Assembly (NCBI RefSeq): GCF_949769285.1
Contig: NZ_OX458331.1
Span: forward strand, 1,798,001 to 1,862,000
DNA length: 64,000 nt
Direction of reading: 5' to 3'
DNA from: Anaerococcus sp. Marseille-Q7828
GTDB taxonomy: Bacteria > Bacillota > Clostridia > Tissierellales > Peptoniphilaceae
The notes under the pieces are model-generated. The model was not told where the DNA came from and searched no databases. It saw only the letters and a list, made by a program, of their open reading frames with translations. The stretch's first letter is position 1; the number at the start of each line of letters is the position of its first letter. A program made the position numbers and the translations under genes. This document shows, one piece after another, positions 61,069-64,000 of this stretch.

Positions 61069-62295
61069 TTAGTCTAGGCTTCTTACAAATGGCATTGTCA
61101 TACATCTTGGACCACCACGACCTACTGTTAGGTTTGATGCGTCTAGTTCATGTATTTTGATTCCTGCTTCTTTAAGTGCAGCATTTGTTACTGTATTTCT
61201 CTTATAAACAACTACTTCACCTGGAGCTATTGTTAGTGTGTTTGATCCGTCATTCCATTGTTCACGTTCAGCAGCGATTGGATCACCATTACCACATGGG
61301 ATTAGTCTAACTTTTTCAACTCCTGCAATTTCAGCTAAGATTTCTTCAAATTCACCAGATTTTTCTTCGATGTTTAGATCGTTGTCACCTTTTGTGATTT
61401 TATAGATTTTTAGTGTTTGCATGATTCCTGGGTGGAATGTAAATGCATCATGGTCAATTCTTGTAAATACAGTATCTAAGTGCATGAATGCTCTATTTAC
61501 AGGGATGTTTAACGCATAAATTTTTTCAATTTTGCTTTCTTCTTCACCAAAGAAGATATTTTTAGCTAGTTCTTGGATAGCTTCATATTGTGTTCTTTGA
61601 GAAATACCAATTAATAGTGTTGTATCAGATATGATTAGTTCGTCTCCACCTTCGATGTGGTATTCTTTTCCTCTACCATAGTAGTTTGGAACTTGACCTT
61701 TATAATCATTGTGATATCTCATTACATAATCACCATAGATTGTTTCTCTGTTACGTGTTTCAGCATACATTGTGTTGATTGAAACGCCGTTACCAATTGT
61801 TGCAAATGGGTCTCTTGTGAAGTATAGGTTTGGCATTGGATTGATTGCAAGGTAGTTTCCTTTTTCACCCATTGTTTTAAGTTCTTCTTCACTGAAGTGA
61901 CCAATTTCTAGTAGTGTGATACCAGCCATAGTTTTTTCAACAAATTCTTTAGTATCAGAAATACCTTCTAGTAGTTCTCTAGATTTTTTAAGAATTTCTT
62001 CATCTGTAACACCTGTTTCTTCAAGGTATTGGTCTAAGAATTGTTCTCTTAATCCTTCGTTTTGGTCAAGTGCTTCAGCAACTAAATCTTCAAGATAAAG
62101 TACTTCAACGCCGTTATCTCTAAGAATGTCTGTGAATCTATCGTGTTCTTCTTGAGCAAGTTTTAAATCTGGAATATCATCAAATAATAATTCTTCCAAT
62201 GTGTTTGGAGTTAGGTTTAATAATTCATCTCCTGGTCTGTGTACTAAAACTTTTTCAAGTTTATTAATTTCGCTTGTTACTTGTATAGCTGTCAT
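61069..62295 (-). CDS. arcA: Arginine deiminase
   Basis: Hydrolyses arginine to citrulline and ammonia. The catalytic Cys398 is in GGPRCMTMPF near the C-terminus; FTRDPFATIGNG (about 176-187), EGGDELIISD, and the His of MHLDTVFTRID (about 277) complete the site. 408 residues from ATG 62295, which has AGGAGG 7 bases upstream; the frame's ATG at 62325 lies within the operator-like region and is rejected. First gene of the arc operon. Confidence 0.97.
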   Translation of the reverse strand: MTAIQVTSEINKLEKVLVHRPGDELLNLTPNTLEELLFDDIPDLKLAQEEHDRFTDILRDNGVEVLYLEDLVAEALDQNEGLREQFLDQYLEETGVTDEEILKKSRELLEGISDTKEFVEKTMAGITLLEIGHFSEEELKTMGEKGNYLAINPMPNLYFTRDPFATIGNGVSINTMYAETRNRETIYGDYVMRYHNDYKGQVPNYYGRGKEYHIEGGDELIISDTTLLIGISQRTQYEAIQELAKNIFFGEEESKIEKIYALNIPVNRAFMHLDTVFTRIDHDAFTFHPGIMQTLKIYKITKGDNDLNIEEKSGEFEEILAEIAGVEKVRLIPCGNGDPIAAEREQWNDGSNTLTIAPGEVVVYKRNTVTNAALKEAGIKIHELDASNLTVGRGGPRCMTMPFVRSLD

Positions 62296-62316
62296 TAAAA
62301 TCCTCCTAAAAATTTT

Positions 62317-62376
62317 GGGAAACATTTTCCCTTACACATATATTATATGACATTCCAAAATTAAATGTAGGACATT
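62317..62376 (-). promoter_or_regulatory. arcA promoter with candidate regulator sites
   Basis: TATAAT (62347-62342) lacks a good -35. AATGTC occurs twice on the minus strand (62376-62371 and 62354-62349), 22 bases apart, the geometry of an AraC-type direct-repeat site, with the distal copy at about -35 and the proximal just upstream of the -10. A perfect inverted repeat GGGAAA (62317-62322) CAT TTTCCC (62326-62331) lies in the leader. The weak -35 suggests an activator. Confidence 0.5.
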
Positions 62377-62470
62377 TTCGAACTGATTAGTTGTAAAAAA
62401 AGATATATTATATAGAACCTTCACTAAAATATGTGGTAAAATTGTAGTATACTTATTGTAAGGAGATAGA

Positions 62471-63727
62471 ATGAGTAATACACGTTTAGAAGGAAAATTT
62501 GAATCCCACTTAGATTTATCCAGTCTTCTGACATATGAATATGAATTTGAAAGCTCCAATACAAAGCCAATGATTCACCAACAAGCACGCTTTCTACTAT
62601 GCACAAAAGGTTCCGGGAAAATAACCCTAAACTCAAAAGAGTACGAAGTAAGAAAGAGATCTATCATTCTAATAGTGCCATGGGACATAACAGAAATCAC
62701 ACAGGTTGATGAACAATTAGAATTTATTAAAATTGTATTTAATTACAGTGCTTTCACAGAATATTTATCAGACCTAGAGATATTTACAGAAAAAAACAGC
62801 TCTTTTTATTCAGAAATAGAAGATAATAGAATAAAATACTTAAATGATATAGAATTTAAGAGCATTCTAAGAACAATGAAAAAATTTAGGGCTGAAGTTG
62901 GAGATATTTCTATATATCATACACCTAATAAGGATAACTTTTCTAGAATTTATTTACTAGCATTATTAGTAGAATTGACTATTGAATTCCTTAGATCTAT
63001 AAATGTAACTGAAGAAATTGATAGCAAAGAGAAATCAGTCAACATAAATGAAATATTAAGTTATATGTACGCACATTTGGCCGATAAACTAACACTAGAA
63101 AAAGTATCATCAGTGTTTTTTATGAGCAAATCATCTATGGCCAAATATTTGAAAGAAAGTATCAACTATACATTCAAAGAATTATTAGATGATATGAAAT
63201 TTTCAAAATCAGTAGATTTGCTAGCCTATACCTCATTAACGCTTAGTGAGATTGCAAGCGAAGTTGGTTATAATGACGATTCCCACTTCATAAACTCTTT
63301 CCTACAAAGGGAGAAAGTTACACCAAGTGAATTTAGAGAAGATTATCTACACACAGAAAATAGACTAAAGCTATTTGAATCAGACACTAAAAAAGATCTC
63401 ATTAGATATATAGAAAATAATTTTAGAGACGAAGAATTGTCCATATCACTAGTATCCAAGAAATTTAATATGACAACTTCATCTGTAAACAAAATCCTAA
63501 ACTTCCAATTCGAGAAAAACTTTACAGAGTATTTAAATTATCTTAGAGTAACTGAAGCGGCAAATTTACTAAAAACGACCGATGAGCCAATTGAAGATAT
63601 AGCAATAAAAGTGGGATTTAACAACAGCAGAACATTTAGAAGAGCATTTAATCAGATAATACAAATAACCCCATCAAATTTTAGAAAAAATATTAACCTT
63701 CAACAATATGATGGAACTATAATGTAA
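62471..63727 (+). CDS. AraC-family regulator with two DNA-binding domains
   Basis: A 418-residue protein with an N-terminal cupin-like ligand domain (about 1-120), a helical linker, and two complete AraC helix-turn-helix domains: one at about 192-292 (LTLSEIASEVGYNDDSHFIN, PSEFRED) and a second at about 308-406 (EPIEDIAIKVGFNNSRTFRR, PSNFRKN). Usual family members have only one and are near 280-300 residues. It is divergent from arcA, so it probably regulates arginine catabolism, with arginine or another metabolite as ligand (inference). AAGGAGAT precedes the ATG; a TATACT lies about 20 bases upstream. Confidence 0.9.
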   Translation: MSNTRLEGKFESHLDLSSLLTYEYEFESSNTKPMIHQQARFLLCTKGSGKITLNSKEYEVRKRSIILIVPWDITEITQVDEQLEFIKIVFNYSAFTEYLSDLEIFTEKNSSFYSEIEDNRIKYLNDIEFKSILRTMKKFRAEVGDISIYHTPNKDNFSRIYLLALLVELTIEFLRSINVTEEIDSKEKSVNINEILSYMYAHLADKLTLEKVSSVFFMSKSSMAKYLKESINYTFKELLDDMKFSKSVDLLAYTSLTLSEIASEVGYNDDSHFINSFLQREKVTPSEFREDYLHTENRLKLFESDTKKDLIRYIENNFRDEELSISLVSKKFNMTTSSVNKILNFQFEKNFTEYLNYLRVTEAANLLKTTDEPIEDIAIKVGFNNSRTFRRAFNQIIQITPSNFRKNINLQQYDGTIM

Positions 63728-63786
63728 TAGAAGTAAAAAGATTCATCTAAAAATGTGACACAAAAAAATATTGAAATATATAAAGT

Positions 63787-63826
63787 AAAACTCTTACAAG
63801 TAAAATAATTGTAAGAGTTTTTTATA
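63787..63826 (+). terminator. Terminator of the AraC-type regulator gene
   Basis: AAAACTCTTACAA (63787-63799) pairs perfectly with TTGTAAGAGTTTT (63809-63821), with a T-run on the plus strand. The remaining bases to 64000 are AT-rich and hold no gene that I can see; a copy of a TTTTGAACTGATT motif is at 63862-63874. Confidence 0.88.
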
Positions 63827-64000
63827 TTTAGCTCTTAATATACTATTAAAATAAATCAAGCTTTTGAACTGATTGTTTATTATAATAATCGTATATATTT
63901 AATAGTTGCAGAATTTCTTTTAATGATAAAGTAATATCAATAGAAAATATATAATATTTAAAATAGTCAATGGAAAATATCGTATAAAAAATCGAATTAA

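Noticed and set aside
63830-64000. Promoter or gene start at the right window end
   Set aside because: AT-rich sequence gives many promoter-like hexamers but no ribosome binding site with an open frame inside the window.

Overview
The window looks like chromosomal DNA from a low-GC, Gram-positive anaerobe. Gene content and order fit the Tissierellia (Anaerococcus/Peptoniphilus type cocci): Firmicutes-type operons (yybS-gdpP-rplI-dnaB, ylxM-ffh-rpsP-khpA-rimM-trmD-rplS), T-box leaders, strong Shine-Dalgarno sites, a complete arginine deiminase pathway and L-lactate dehydrogenase. The genus is an inference from gene content; no 16S gene is present. Most genes lie on the minus strand. No prophage, insertion sequence or CRISPR array was seen.

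Layout. 1-7.3 kb (minus): start of a sodium:solute symporter, ldh with a Fur-box-like site, trpS, prfB with its programmed +1 frameshift, secA, and hpf. 7.4-11.8 kb (plus): an S9 peptidase, a BrkB-type membrane protein fused to 5-formyl-THF cyclo-ligase, and a lipoprotein. 11.8-15.3 kb: a divergent pair with envelope functions, a D-aspartate-ligase-like ATP-grasp enzyme and an OatA-like O-acetyltransferase, then a zinc-ribbon protein. 15.3-25.6 kb (minus): serS behind a T-box, a DUF4349 lipoprotein, nnrE, then replication genes (dnaI, DnaD-like, dnaB) with rplI, gdpP and yybS. 25.7-29.1 kb (minus): a NitT/TauT-type ABC importer with a small His/Cys-rich lipoprotein, all behind a T-box leader. 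29.2-38.5 kb: a metallophosphoesterase, a DUF1846 protein, apbE, a small acidic protein, glgB, udk, a 2-hydroxyacid dehydrogenase and tadA. 38.5-39.9 kb: a structured-RNA candidate, a RelBE-type toxin-antitoxin pair with a palindromic operator, tRNA-Arg(CCU), and a GC-rich array of four related hairpin units directly upstream of that tRNA. 39.9-45 kb: a D,D-carboxypeptidase, an ANT(6)-like protein, a Nudix hydrolase, mscL, and a GntR-ABC operon. 45-53.9 kb (minus): topA-dprA-yraN-rnhB-rbgA and the ffh/S16/L19 operon. 54-57.4 kb: an HtrA protease, a B3/B4-domain protein, and a frameshifted M20 amidohydrolase. 57.5-62.3 kb (minus): arcA-arcB-arcC plus a YfcC-type transporter, divergent from an AraC-family regulator with two DNA-binding domains.

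How the genes work together. arcA, arcB, arcC and the YfcC carrier form a complete arginine-to-ornithine route yielding ATP, probably controlled by the divergent AraC protein. Two T-boxes couple serS and an ABC importer to tRNA charging. The Asl-like ligase, OatA-like enzyme and carboxypeptidase modify peptidoglycan. The ffh/ribosome-biogenesis block and the dnaB/gdpP block are housekeeping. The observations most worth following up are the hairpin-unit array upstream of tRNA-Arg, the T-box-controlled importer with its small metal-ligand-rich lipoprotein, the BrkB-MTHFS fusion, the double-AraC regulator, and paired inverted repeats at the ffh operon promoter.
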